Of a DNA stretch of 64,000 bases, positions 54,621 to 62,548 are shown in pieces. Source of the stretch: Chryseobacterium salivictor (GTDB lineage: Bacteria; Bacteroidota; Bacteroidia; Flavobacteriales; Weeksellaceae); assembly GCF_004359195.1 (NCBI RefSeq), contig NZ_CP037954.1, positions 2,852,001-2,916,000 of the forward strand, in the 5' to 3' direction. Position numbers and translations under genes: made by a program. The notes beneath the pieces are model-generated. The model was not told the DNA's origin, searched no databases, and was given only the letters and a program-made list of their open reading frames with translations. How positions within the stretch are numbered: the first letter of the stretch is position 1; each line of letters begins with the position of its first letter.

Positions 54621-55658
54621 TTATTTGTAAACCGGCAGAGATAACTTCATAACCGTTTTATTATCAGCAACTGGCTCTTCTAAAAAAGTCTGCTGCAAAT
54701 CACCAATTCGCATGGTATCCTGTTTTGCTTTTGTTAAAAGTTGCTGAATTGCCCTTATTCTGCCTTCGTAATTTCCCTTATAGAAGATTACGTAATACGT
54801 GCCTTTTTTTAAAGTTCTAAAACTAAAATTATTATCGGTAACCGCTTCTTTTTTTGAAACCGGAATTCCGTAAAAATAAGAGACTTCTTTATCTTTATAA
54901 TTATCCGCATCATTAATTAAGATCGGCTCGCCATATTCATCCTCTTTTTTACCCAAATCCATTTTCACATAGTTCATCACCTTGTTGTGATTGATAACAA
55001 TGTTTTTGAAAAGCGCATCTTTTACATTTTTCGTCGTCACATTAATTCCCAAAAGTAATTGACTTTCCTGCTGCTCAACCATTAGGCTGTCGAATTTTAA
55101 ACTTTCGAGCTGAGTTTCTTTATTTACTTTATTTCCTAAAATCTGATAAAGATTTTTCATGCTTTTATCAATATTGCTTACCCAAAAATCTTCTGAAATC
55201 AAATTCAAAGATCTCTTTAAAAAAGATTGTTTTGGAGTACGCACGTACCAAATAATTCTGGTTTTATCTTTTTCAGGAATAAACTTAAGGTCGATTTCGT
55301 AGGGCGTATTTTTTCGGCCTTCGAATAATTGGTATTTAAGAGTTTGCCCGGGATTTTCATACCGGATAAAAAAATCTCCGAAGACAGCCTCATCTTTTCG
55401 GTCACGGAAACTCATTGCACTTCCTTTCCCTTCATAGGGCGTAAAGTATTGTACCGACAAATTTTTATGATCTGCAAAAAAAGAATTCCATCTGGTGAAA
55501 TTCTGCAAATTATTAAATTGCGGAAACACTTTATCAACAGGATAATTTATTTCTTTTTCAAGGGTAAAATTTTTGCTTTCATCCACAAAAGTCATTGAGA
55601 CAGCATAAACTGCTCCAAAAAACACAACGATAATAATTCCGAATTTTAACCAACGCAT
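54621..55658 (-). CDS. SRPBCC-type polyketide cyclase-like membrane protein
   Basis: 345 residues with an N-terminal membrane helix (MRWLKFGIIIVVFFGAVYAV), then an SRPBCC (START-like) domain (FTLEKEINYPVDKVFPQFNN; WNSFFADHKNLSVQYFTPYE), and a C-terminal part of about 150 residues resembling a GyrI-like effector domain. It may bind a hydrophobic ligand in the periplasm. There are no neighbours on the same message. Function unknown. Confidence 0.8.
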   Translation of the reverse strand: MRWLKFGIIIVVFFGAVYAVSMTFVDESKNFTLEKEINYPVDKVFPQFNNLQNFTRWNSFFADHKNLSVQYFTPYEGKGSAMSFRDRKDEAVFGDFFIRYENPGQTLKYQLFEGRKNTPYEIDLKFIPEKDKTRIIWYVRTPKQSFLKRSLNLISEDFWVSNIDKSMKNLYQILGNKVNKETQLESLKFDSLMVEQQESQLLLGINVTTKNVKDALFKNIVINHNKVMNYVKMDLGKKEDEYGEPILINDADNYKDKEVSYFYGIPVSKKEAVTDNNFSFRTLKKGTYYVIFYKGNYEGRIRAIQQLLTKAKQDTMRIGDLQQTFLEEPVADNKTVMKLSLPVYK

Positions 55659-55690
55659 GGGGCAAAAATAGGCAAAAAGACGCGCAAAAA

Positions 55691-55718
55691 AAACACGGTC
55701 ACCAAAATAGTGCCGTGT
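55691..55718 (-). terminator. Terminator after glgC
   Basis: ACACGG..CAC and GTG.CCGTGT pair; in the minus direction the stem is followed by TTTTTTT. Confidence 0.85.
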
Positions 55719-55742
55719 CGTTTTATTTAAAAATGAACTTTC

Positions 55743-57011
55743 TTAAGAAATTTGAGTTCCGGGCGCAATCACTGCATTCTTTTTAACAATGACAATTCCA
55801 TCCTTAATGGAATGGTTTTCAAAATCACCATCAGGCAAATGCTTGCCTCCAATTATTCTGACATTATCACCGATCCTGCAATTCTTGTCAAGAATCGCCT
55901 GCTCGATATAACAGTATTTCCCCACACCCAGATTAGGAATCCCGTCTCTATCATTTGAAACAATTTCCTGAGTATCCTGATAAAAATCGGCACCCATCAT
56001 ATAGGAATTCATGATGGTACTTCCTTTGTCAATGCGGCTTCTGTTCCCCACAATTGAATTTTCTATTTTATCTGCCATCACAATACATCCATCGCCGAAA
56101 ACCGCTTTACTCACATAAGATCCTAAAATTTTGGACGGTGGCAACATTCTGGCTCTCGTATAAATGGGCGATTTGCTGAATAAGTTAAATTTCGGAAAAT
56201 CGGTGGTTAAATCCAAATTTGCATCAAAGAACGACTGTATGGTTCCAATGTCAGTCCAATAGCCATCATATTGAAAACTCAGTGTTTTATATTTGCCAAT
56301 ACCGTTGGGAATTAATTCGCCACCGAAATCATCACCGGCGTCTTCATCAAACATTTTCTTCAACCCGTTTTTATTGAAAACGTAGATCCCCATTGAGGCC
56401 AGATATTCTTTACCTTCTGCTTTATTCTTGTCTGATACTTCAGATTTCCAGTCATGCAATAAGTCGCCGGAAGGTTTTTCTATAAATGAAGTAATATTTC
56501 CTTCTTCGTCAGATTTCAAAATACCAAATCCAGGCGCATCCTTAGAATTTACAGGAATCGTTGCGATGGTAATATCTCCTTTATTCCGGCAGTGAAAGTC
56601 GATCATTTCCCGAAAATCCATTTGATAAAGCTGATCACCCGAAAGAATGAGGATATAGTCATAATCATATTTATCCAGATGCTTCATCGACTGACGCACG
56701 GCATCTGCTGTACCCTGATACCAGGCATCGCTTTCAATATTTTGCTCTGCTGCCAAAATATCTACAAAACCTTTGCTGAAAGTATCGAAATGGTATGAGT
56801 TCTTGATGTGTGAGTTCAGTGAAGCTGAATTAAATTGAGTCAGCACCAAAATCCGGTTAAAACCCGAGTTAAGACAATTGGAAATAGGAATATCCACCAA
56901 CCTGTACTTTCCGGCAATAGGAACCGCCGGTTTTGAGCGGCTATGGGTTAAAGGCGACAACCTCGTCCCTCTGCCACCACCTAGGACAATTGAAATAACA
57001 CTGGGTTTCAT
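55743..57011 (-). CDS. glgC: Glucose-1-phosphate adenylyltransferase
   Basis: 422 residues (431 in E. coli). The nucleotidyltransferase loop GGGRGTRLSPLTHSRSKPAV, the substrate block IEKPSGD and the C-terminal left-handed beta-helix (FGDGCIVMADKIENSIVGNR) are all present. It makes ADP-glucose for glycogen. No glgA or glgB lies in the window; the gene is isolated with its own terminator. Confidence 0.95.
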   Translation of the reverse strand: MKPSVISIVLGGGRGTRLSPLTHSRSKPAVPIAGKYRLVDIPISNCLNSGFNRILVLTQFNSASLNSHIKNSYHFDTFSKGFVDILAAEQNIESDAWYQGTADAVRQSMKHLDKYDYDYILILSGDQLYQMDFREMIDFHCRNKGDITIATIPVNSKDAPGFGILKSDEEGNITSFIEKPSGDLLHDWKSEVSDKNKAEGKEYLASMGIYVFNKNGLKKMFDEDAGDDFGGELIPNGIGKYKTLSFQYDGYWTDIGTIQSFFDANLDLTTDFPKFNLFSKSPIYTRARMLPPSKILGSYVSKAVFGDGCIVMADKIENSIVGNRSRIDKGSTIMNSYMMGADFYQDTQEIVSNDRDGIPNLGVGKYCYIEQAILDKNCRIGDNVRIIGGKHLPDGDFENHSIKDGIVIVKKNAVIAPGTQIS

Positions 57012-57421
57012 ATACTTTTATTTTAATAGATTAATAATAATGTTGCTTAACAATATTACCATTTTTCCTGTACTAATCAAAATAAAACAGCATGATTAAC
57101 GCTATTATTCCTATTATATTTGAATAATAAACTTAAAACCAACAAGGTCATGAGAAGGGAAATTTGAAATTGTAAAAAGCGGGCTTAAAAAATATTATTT
57201 CAAATTTCAGACCAAAAGCTAAAAGACAACCTAAGGGGAATATTTAGAATTAATTGCTTACAAAGAACTTCGGACAGGATTAAACAAAGGAAGCCGTCTC
57301 AATACAAAGACGTTTTTTACCTCAAAGTCGCAAACTTCCGAAAAAACCCATTTTTAAATAAACTTCAGCCAATGTAACATAACTGTATCTTTTGTTGTCT
57401 AATTAATATTAAGTGAAAACT
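57012..57421. other. Intergenic region before the outer-membrane receptor gene
   Basis: No gene. It holds a copy of the dispersed repeat with CGGACAGG (57271-57278) and GAAGCCGTCTCA (about 57290-57301), followed by CGTCT..AGACG and TTTTTT, a terminator-like hairpin without a plus-strand gene upstream. Confidence 0.5.
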
Positions 57422-59578
57422 ATGATGAAAAATTTTACTGCAGCGGTCATGTTTTGTGGCGGCTTTTCCTTCGCACAGGAGGCAAATGCGGATTCAGCCA
57501 AAACCGAAAATATAAAAGAGGTCGTTTTAATTGCCCGCAAACCCACTATAGAAAGCAAGGCAGACCGAACGGTTTTCAACGTGGCGAACAGCGCCATTCT
57601 TACCGGAAACACTACCTGGGACGTCCTCCGGATGACCCCTTTGGTCAATATCGACAACAATGATAATGTTCAGGCAGAAGGCAGCAGTGTTACCGTATAC
57701 ATCAATGACAGAAAATCTGTATTCACAGGAAAGGAACTGAAAGAATATTTAAAAACCATCGTTGCAGATAATCTCTTGAAGATAGAGGTAATCACCAGTC
57801 CTTCTGCAAAATACGAAACTTCCGGAGCCGTCATTAACATCGTTCTTAAAAAAAATGATAATGAGGGACTAAAAGGAAGCGTTTCAATGAATAATTCCCA
57901 GAGTTATAAAAACTCACAATCCTCGAGCCTCAACCTCAATTACCACAGCAAAAGATTTACACAGTCACTCAGCGGGAGTTTCGGCAACAACAATAATGTA
58001 ATGAAAAGCTATAACGAAAACCTGATTTATGCAGACAACTCCCTGACCAAAATAACCTCTGAAAACAACAGTAACTGGAAATCACCCTCCGCTTCCTCAT
58101 CTACAGAATTTGAGCTGGACGATAAGAATAATGTGGGAATGGTCGTGGAATATTACGGTTCAAATAACAGTGCGGTTTCCGATGCAAGAGGAGATTATTT
58201 CCTTAATGATATTCTGCAAAAATACTATACTAAAACGGTTGATTCAGACGGTAAAAATAGCTTTGTAGGCAGCAATATTTTTTATAAATACTATGATAAG
58301 GAGAAGAACAGAATACTGGACCTCAATGCAGGAATTAATTACGACAGCAACCATAATAACAGTATTCACTCGACTGTATGGGATGCATCAGCTTTCGAAG
58401 GAATAAGAACAATGGCGGATAACAAAAACCGTGAATATTATTTAAAAGTCGATTACTCGCAACCCATAGGTAAAGATGGCAATCAACTAGAGTTTGGCGG
58501 TAAAATGAATTTCCGGAATAATGTGATGCCATTTTATTATTTTAATTATCAAAATAATACCTGGGCACTGGACGGCTCGAGAAGCAATACCTTTCGGTAT
58601 GATGAAAACCTGAATTCTCTATACGCTAATTTCAGCAGAACCTTTTTCAAAAAGCTGGAGACACGAATCGGTTTAAGGTACGAATACATCAATTTCAAGG
58701 TAAAACAGGAGGTGGGAACTGTTGAAAAACGTGATTCATACGGAACACTGATGCCTGATTTGCTTGTAAAATATTCTTTTAATGACAACTATAACTTAAC
58801 TGCAACCTACAAACACAGTCTATGGCGTCCCTGGTACACAGAATTCAATCCTTTTTTAATGCCGACAGAAAACGGAACTTACCGGCGCGGGAATATGGAC
58901 TTGCAACCCAACCCTAATGACAGATTCGGATTAAAATTAGGACTTTACAAGAAATATTTCATTTCGGCAAACTTCTCTACTACCAATCAGGATTACTGGA
59001 CCTCTTATATCATAGAAGATGACAAAACGATTATGATGCCTACCACTTATTACGGCAGAATCAATAACTACTCTCTTTATGCCAATACGAATCAGAATTT
59101 TCTGAAAAACAAACTCAACATCAACCTTAACTTGGGAGTCAGCTATGTCGATAACAGCGACTTTAAACAACGGAACAATTTTGTAGGGATGAAAGATAAT
59201 ATCATTAATTTCAGTGGTTCAACGAACTTTTCCTACACAAACCTTTTTAATAAAAACATCAATCTCAATGGCTGGTTTGGCCTGCACTCGCAAAACTGGG
59301 GCAATTCTGTGGGTAACAAAATGAATTTCTTCCACAGCTTCGGAGCGACAAAACTTTTCCCAGAAAGGCAGATGGAAGCGGGAATCCGTTTCAATAATAT
59401 CTTCCAGAGACCAGGAAACGACTATATTACTTATTCACCAATCGGAACCTTTAGAAATGTAAACCAATGGGACTGGTATGGTGTCAACCTCTCATTCGTA
59501 AAACGCTTTGGGAACCAAAAAGTAAAAGAAAGCACCAAAAGGAATGTAGAAAAGGAAAGCGGTGGAGGGAAAAATTAA
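57422..59578 (+). CDS. Outer-membrane TonB-dependent receptor-like protein
   Basis: About 718 residues from the ATG at 57422; a GTG at 57413 is the alternative. Signal peptide (MMKNFTAAVMFCGGFSFA, then QEAN) precedes a short plug domain (GNTTWDVLRMTPLVNIDNND; LKEYLKTIVADNLLKIEVIT) and a long 22-strand-type barrel ending in ANVNQWDWYGVNLSFVKRF. It lacks the carboxypeptidase-like N-domain that most SusC-type members carry. Substrate unknown. No SusD partner is adjacent. Confidence 0.87.
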   Translation: MMKNFTAAVMFCGGFSFAQEANADSAKTENIKEVVLIARKPTIESKADRTVFNVANSAILTGNTTWDVLRMTPLVNIDNNDNVQAEGSSVTVYINDRKSVFTGKELKEYLKTIVADNLLKIEVITSPSAKYETSGAVINIVLKKNDNEGLKGSVSMNNSQSYKNSQSSSLNLNYHSKRFTQSLSGSFGNNNNVMKSYNENLIYADNSLTKITSENNSNWKSPSASSSTEFELDDKNNVGMVVEYYGSNNSAVSDARGDYFLNDILQKYYTKTVDSDGKNSFVGSNIFYKYYDKEKNRILDLNAGINYDSNHNNSIHSTVWDASAFEGIRTMADNKNREYYLKVDYSQPIGKDGNQLEFGGKMNFRNNVMPFYYFNYQNNTWALDGSRSNTFRYDENLNSLYANFSRTFFKKLETRIGLRYEYINFKVKQEVGTVEKRDSYGTLMPDLLVKYSFNDNYNLTATYKHSLWRPWYTEFNPFLMPTENGTYRRGNMDLQPNPNDRFGLKLGLYKKYFISANFSTTNQDYWTSYIIEDDKTIMMPTTYYGRINNYSLYANTNQNFLKNKLNINLNLGVSYVDNSDFKQRNNFVGMKDNIINFSGSTNFSYTNLFNKNINLNGWFGLHSQNWGNSVGNKMNFFHSFGATKLFPERQMEAGIRFNNIFQRPGNDYITYSPIGTFRNVNQWDWYGVNLSFVKRFGNQKVKESTKRNVEKESGGGKN

Positions 59579-59603
59579 TACTGAGCTCATAAACTGAAAA
59601 ACA

Positions 59604-59638
59604 AAACCCCTTCAAATCACATTATTTGAAGGGGTTTA
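59604..59638 (+). terminator. Terminator after the receptor gene
   Basis: AACCCCTTCAAAT and ATTTGAAGGGGTT pair over 13 bp around a short loop. Confidence 0.9.
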
Positions 59639-59652
59639 TAATAAATTAAATT

Positions 59653-59724
59653 TATGCCTACAATGGGACGTATTCGAACCCGTCTCGTCAGCTGCTGACG
59701 AGCTGACAGATCGGCATGCTAACC
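59653..59724 (-). other. Chimeric tRNA 3'-end mimic, copy 1 (degenerate)
   Basis: On the minus strand the sequence begins GGTTAGCATGC (D-loop side of a tRNA-Asp), then the loop CTGTCAG with a GTC anticodon. Next comes the palindrome CTCGTCAGC-A-GCTGACGAG (59684-59702) where the anticodon stem should close, then the T-loop TTCGAAT. The T-stem no longer pairs (CCCGT against GACGT). It cannot fold as a tRNA. The GIY-YIG stop codon overlaps its start by six bases. Confidence 0.7.
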
Positions 59725-59958
59725 TATCAGCTTCTCGATGGATTTCCGGTTTAATTTCTTCAAACGTTTCTCTTCTTTTAAAGCTTCTTTCTTTTCATCA
59801 AATTCCTGAACGTAAACGATAATCCAATCTTTAGCCTGCGAAGTAAATTTATGTTGGGAATCTAAATGATATTCAAGACGTTTATTCACATCGGTTGAAA
59901 AATCTTTGTAATAAACATCCAAACTGGCGGAGTAAAGTATGTAAACGAAATATTCCAT
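59719..59958 (-). CDS. GIY-YIG endonuclease, copy 1 (probably inactive)
   Basis: 79 residues from the ATG at 59958 (MEYFVYILYSASLDVYYKDF). It is a minimal UvrC-like GIY-YIG nuclease with VYILYSAS, then YYKDFSTDVNKRLEYH and a C-terminal helix rich in Lys/Glu. The second signature normally ends in Gly (YKG), as in copy 2 at 60056. Here it is Asp, the only amino-acid difference, so catalysis is doubtful. The ORF ends inside the tRNA mimic. It belongs to a 337-bp tandem duplication. Confidence 0.85.
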   Translation of the reverse strand: MEYFVYILYSASLDVYYKDFSTDVNKRLEYHLDSQHKFTSQAKDWIIVYVQEFDEKKEALKEEKRLKKLNRKSIEKLIG

Positions 59959-59961
59959 CAA

Positions 59962-59994
59962 AAAAAAATCTCCCAAAAATAATTTGAGAGATTT
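59962..59994 (-). terminator. Hairpin between tRNA mimic and GIY-YIG gene, copy 1
   Basis: AATCTC.CAAA and TTTG.GAGATT pair around AATAA. On the minus strand it follows the tRNA acceptor end and ends in T9, directly before the GIY-YIG start. The same hairpin occurs at 60299-60331. Confidence 0.75.
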
Positions 59995-59995
59995 G

Positions 59996-60061
59996 CGATC
60001 CGGACGGGATTCGAACCCGTCTCGTCAGCTGCTGACGAGATGACAGGGCAGCATGCTAACC
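59996..60061 (-). other. Chimeric tRNA 3'-end mimic, copy 2
   Basis: On the minus strand: GGTTAGCATGC, TGCC, loop CTGTCAT (GTC anticodon of tRNA-Asp), palindrome CTCGTCAGC-A-GCTGACGAG (60021-60039), a perfect T-arm ACGGG-TTCGAAT-CCCGT (60004-60020), and acceptor strand CCGGATC plus G (59996-60003). The 3' half of the anticodon stem is replaced by the palindrome, and no matching 5' half was found nearby, so it is not a working tRNA. Confidence 0.75.
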
Positions 60062-60295
60062 TATCAGCTTCTCGATGGATTTCCGATTTAATTTCTTCAA
60101 ACGTTTCTCTTCTTTTAAAGCTTCTTTCTTTTCATCAAATTCCTGAACGTAAACGATAATCCAATCTTTAGCCTGCGAAGTAAATTTATGTTGGGAATCT
60201 AAATGATATTCAAGACGTTTATTCACATCGGTTGAAAAACCTTTGTAATAAACATCCAAACTGGCGGAGTAAAGTATGTAAACGAAATATTCCAT
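60056..60295 (-). CDS. GIY-YIG endonuclease, copy 2
   Basis: 79 residues from the ATG at 60295. It has the intact signature (VYILYSAS; YYKGFSTDVNKRLEYH) followed by KFTSQAKDWIIVYVQEF and EKRLKKLNRKSIEKLIG. Small proteins of this type are common in Flavobacteriia beside tRNA genes. The stop TAG lies within GGTTAGCATGC of the tRNA mimic. It differs from copy 1 at two bases. Its target is unknown; a tRNA T-loop or anticodon arm is the natural guess. Confidence 0.88.
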   Translation of the reverse strand: MEYFVYILYSASLDVYYKGFSTDVNKRLEYHLDSQHKFTSQAKDWIIVYVQEFDEKKEALKEEKRLKKLNRKSIEKLIG

Positions 60296-60313
60296 CAAAA
60301 AAAAATCTCCCAA

Positions 60314-60610
60314 AAATAATTTGAGAGATTTGCGATCCGGACGGGATTTGTACTTTTTCAGAAAAAACCCTATCCATAAGCTTTATGCTGTTCTCTTATT
60401 TAATTGGTCACCGAATAGGTCACTTTTTTAAACAAGATTAAGAGCGTTTGTTTTAACTGGTGCAAATATATAATTTTTTTTATGTTTTGCAAAAAAATTG
60501 AAATTTATTTAGCAATACGAAACTTAAAGATCGGGGTATCAATTACAAAAATATAATATTACTGTTTACATACTTTAAATTTGTAAATATATTATTTGAA
60601 TTTTGCTATT
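60314..60610. other. Possible island junction next to a truncated tRNA end
   Basis: The tRNA 3' end (GATCCGGACGGGATT, 60334-60348) stops in the T-loop and turns into unrelated AT-rich sequence. The direct repeat GGTCAC-CGAATA-GGTCAC follows at about 60401-60418. Tyrosine integrases often use tRNA 3' ends, and DNA to the right looks foreign. No integrase gene is visible, and no other gene is in this gap. Confidence 0.45.
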
Positions 60611-61520
60611 TTATCTAGATTTCCTACTTTCTAATCTCAGTAATTCCTCAATAATATCTTTTTTAAACTTAGAAAATGGACGACTGTGATAATCTTCTTC
60701 GTTTATCTCTATACCAAAAATCATTCTATAGGCTTCTTCTTGTGAAAGTGCCATTTCTTTAAATGTATTGTTCAATAAGATATCTAAATAATTTTTAAAA
60801 TATTTATATCTAAGATCCAATAAATCTTTTAATTCTCTATGGGAATGAGATTCGTAAATTTTATCAATTTTACTAAAAACAATTGTTTTCTTTACTTTAA
60901 TATTTTCCGTTTTTAGTGTTACTTTTGGTTGAGTTAATGAATTATAAAAATAACTAAACAAAAAAGTTTCATCTTTATTATCAATGTATGGATGCATAAT
61001 ATTAGATAAGGCTTTATACCAACCTTCATCTGGAGGTGTATTATGCTTGATATGATTACAAGAATGGCAGCTCGGGATCAAATTATAAAAACTTAATGCA
61101 AATTGGAAATGATTCTTTTGGAAACCAGTGGTCTAATTCAGCTCGGGCTCTTTCCTTTACTAATTGAGTTGTATAATTTCTGTTACAATAAATACAAGTA
61201 TCTATATTCAACTTCTCCAAAAACAGTTTGTTATCGAAGTTATTATATCCTGTTTGTATAAAAAAACTTTTAATTAATTTTAACTGATGAACCGAAAATC
61301 TCTTTTTTTCGAATTCTAACTGTATTTCAAATAATCTTTTGGGTTTACTACTTATTAGTTCATTTTTAAACTGATTTAAAAATAGAATAAAGGCTTTCGG
61401 TAGATTTTTTTGTCTCTTGTTTCTAAGTACATAACCTTTATTTATGGTTTCTTCAAAAACCTTACTTACTCCTTTTTGATGAAAGTCTATAGCTTCCTGT
61501 GTGGGATTTATTTTTAACAT
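60611..61520 (-). pseudogene. HNH nuclease of a Septu-like system (PtuB-like), frameshifted
   Basis: Reading from 61520, the frame runs 145 residues: LDTCIYCNRNYTTQ-type zinc pair (CIYC), then AELDHWFPKESFP with the HNH Asp-His. It breaks at ICIKFL. Skipping one T of a TTT run near 61105 restores ALSFYNLIPSCHSCNHIKHN, the second zinc pair (CHSC) and final HNH residues, and about 150 more residues to 60611. The start overlaps the ATPase stop (TAATG). PtuB-type HNH proteins cut nucleic acid on signal from PtuA. The break probably inactivates it; a sequencing error is possible. Confidence 0.8.
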
Positions 61521-62548
61521 TACAAATTGAATTTATTTTTTAAAAAGTCAATTTCCTTCTGTGCAATCTCCTGTTGTAATTTTGAACTACCTTGTAGCTC
61601 ATCTAACATTTCTGCTAATTTCATTTTTAAAATGGGCTCATCCACTAACTGAACTATTTTCTTATGATATTCATAATTTTTTAAATTCAAATTATATGAT
61701 TTCTCAGATTTATCTTGTTTCTTTGTTCTTTCCCGATTAAGCCACTTTATTGTTTCATCAATTTTTCCTTTGGCAAAGTCTCCCATAAGTCCATCATTAA
61801 TGAAAAAGCTATCCGCCAATAAATCTGTAATATTAGCTCCAAAAGTATTCATCCTTTTAAAGTTCTGAGGTTTTCCATCATCTAAAAACAGAACATTTTC
61901 TTTAGGGATATCTGATAAAATAAATGGCGAATGGGTAATAAAAAGTATATTTAAGCCTCGAATATTATTAATTGACAACTTACTTATCCCTGCAAGTATG
62001 CTACTTACAAATTGCTTTTGCATCTCAGGGTGTGAGTACAATTCAATCTCATCTAAAATTAAATTTAGAAATTTATATTTGTTAATTGTTTCATTTTCGT
62101 AAGTAGAATTCAGATTGGTTAAATGATACAGGATTGAATTAATGCTGTATATAAATTGTTTTTCCCCTGAACTAAGATATGAGAATAAACTTCCATTTTC
62201 GAATACATAATCAATCTCAAAAATAGATGGTGGTAAATGAAAAATGTCTTCATTGGATTTTTTCACTTTATAGAATCTATCTAATTTGCCTTTGTTTTTT
62301 ATACTACAAGAAATTTCATCAATTGTAAATCTTCCTTCTGAAATATTTAAAAATTTCTGATAAACTTCATTCTCAAATTCTGGAATTTTTAAATTATTAA
62401 AAAATAGAAAATTTAGTGCCTGCTTTACTTTATATGTAATATGACTATTATCCTCTCTTAACATTTCAAAAAACTGATTATAGTCTTTTGAAAACCTATA
62501 AGTTGAAAAGTTCTCGTCGTAGTGTAATCTTCCCTTGTTTAGGCACAC
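61520..62548 (-). pseudogene. ATPase of a Septu-like system (PtuA-like), N-terminus lost
   Basis: The frame gives 342 residues, but the first eight come from the IS end. It keeps the ABC-type signature LSSGEKQFIYSI, Walker B NLILDEIELYSHPEM and the switch region ILFITHSPFILSDIP, then GANITDLLADSFFINDG and a coiled C-terminus. The Walker A half is absent, replaced by the IS3-type element. The overlapping HNH gene after it matches the PtuA-PtuB order of Septu and of Ec78-type retrons; no reverse transcriptase or msr is seen. As it stands it cannot bind ATP. Confidence 0.82.

Larger units (their letters stand above)
59672..60345. repeat. Tandem duplication of 337-bp GIY-YIG/tRNA-mimic unit
   Basis: 59672-60008 and 60009-60345 differ at only a handful of positions: two in the ORF, and a few beside the anticodon-like loop. 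Both unit boundaries fall in the T-loop (ATTCGAA). A third unit begins at 60346 but diverges after ATT. Each unit holds T-loop, palindrome, anticodon-like loop, GIY-YIG gene, terminator hairpin and acceptor end. Confidence 0.88.

Noticed and set aside
59653..60061. Two functional tRNA-Asp genes
   Set aside because: Only D-loop-side to 3'-end sequence is present, the anticodon stem cannot close because a palindrome replaces its 3' half, copy 1 has a broken T-stem, and no 5' half with a matching acceptor strand was found.
60611..62548. Ec78-type retron
   Set aside because: The ATPase/HNH pair fits, but no reverse transcriptase or msr-msd region is seen in the window, so only a Septu-like relic is called.
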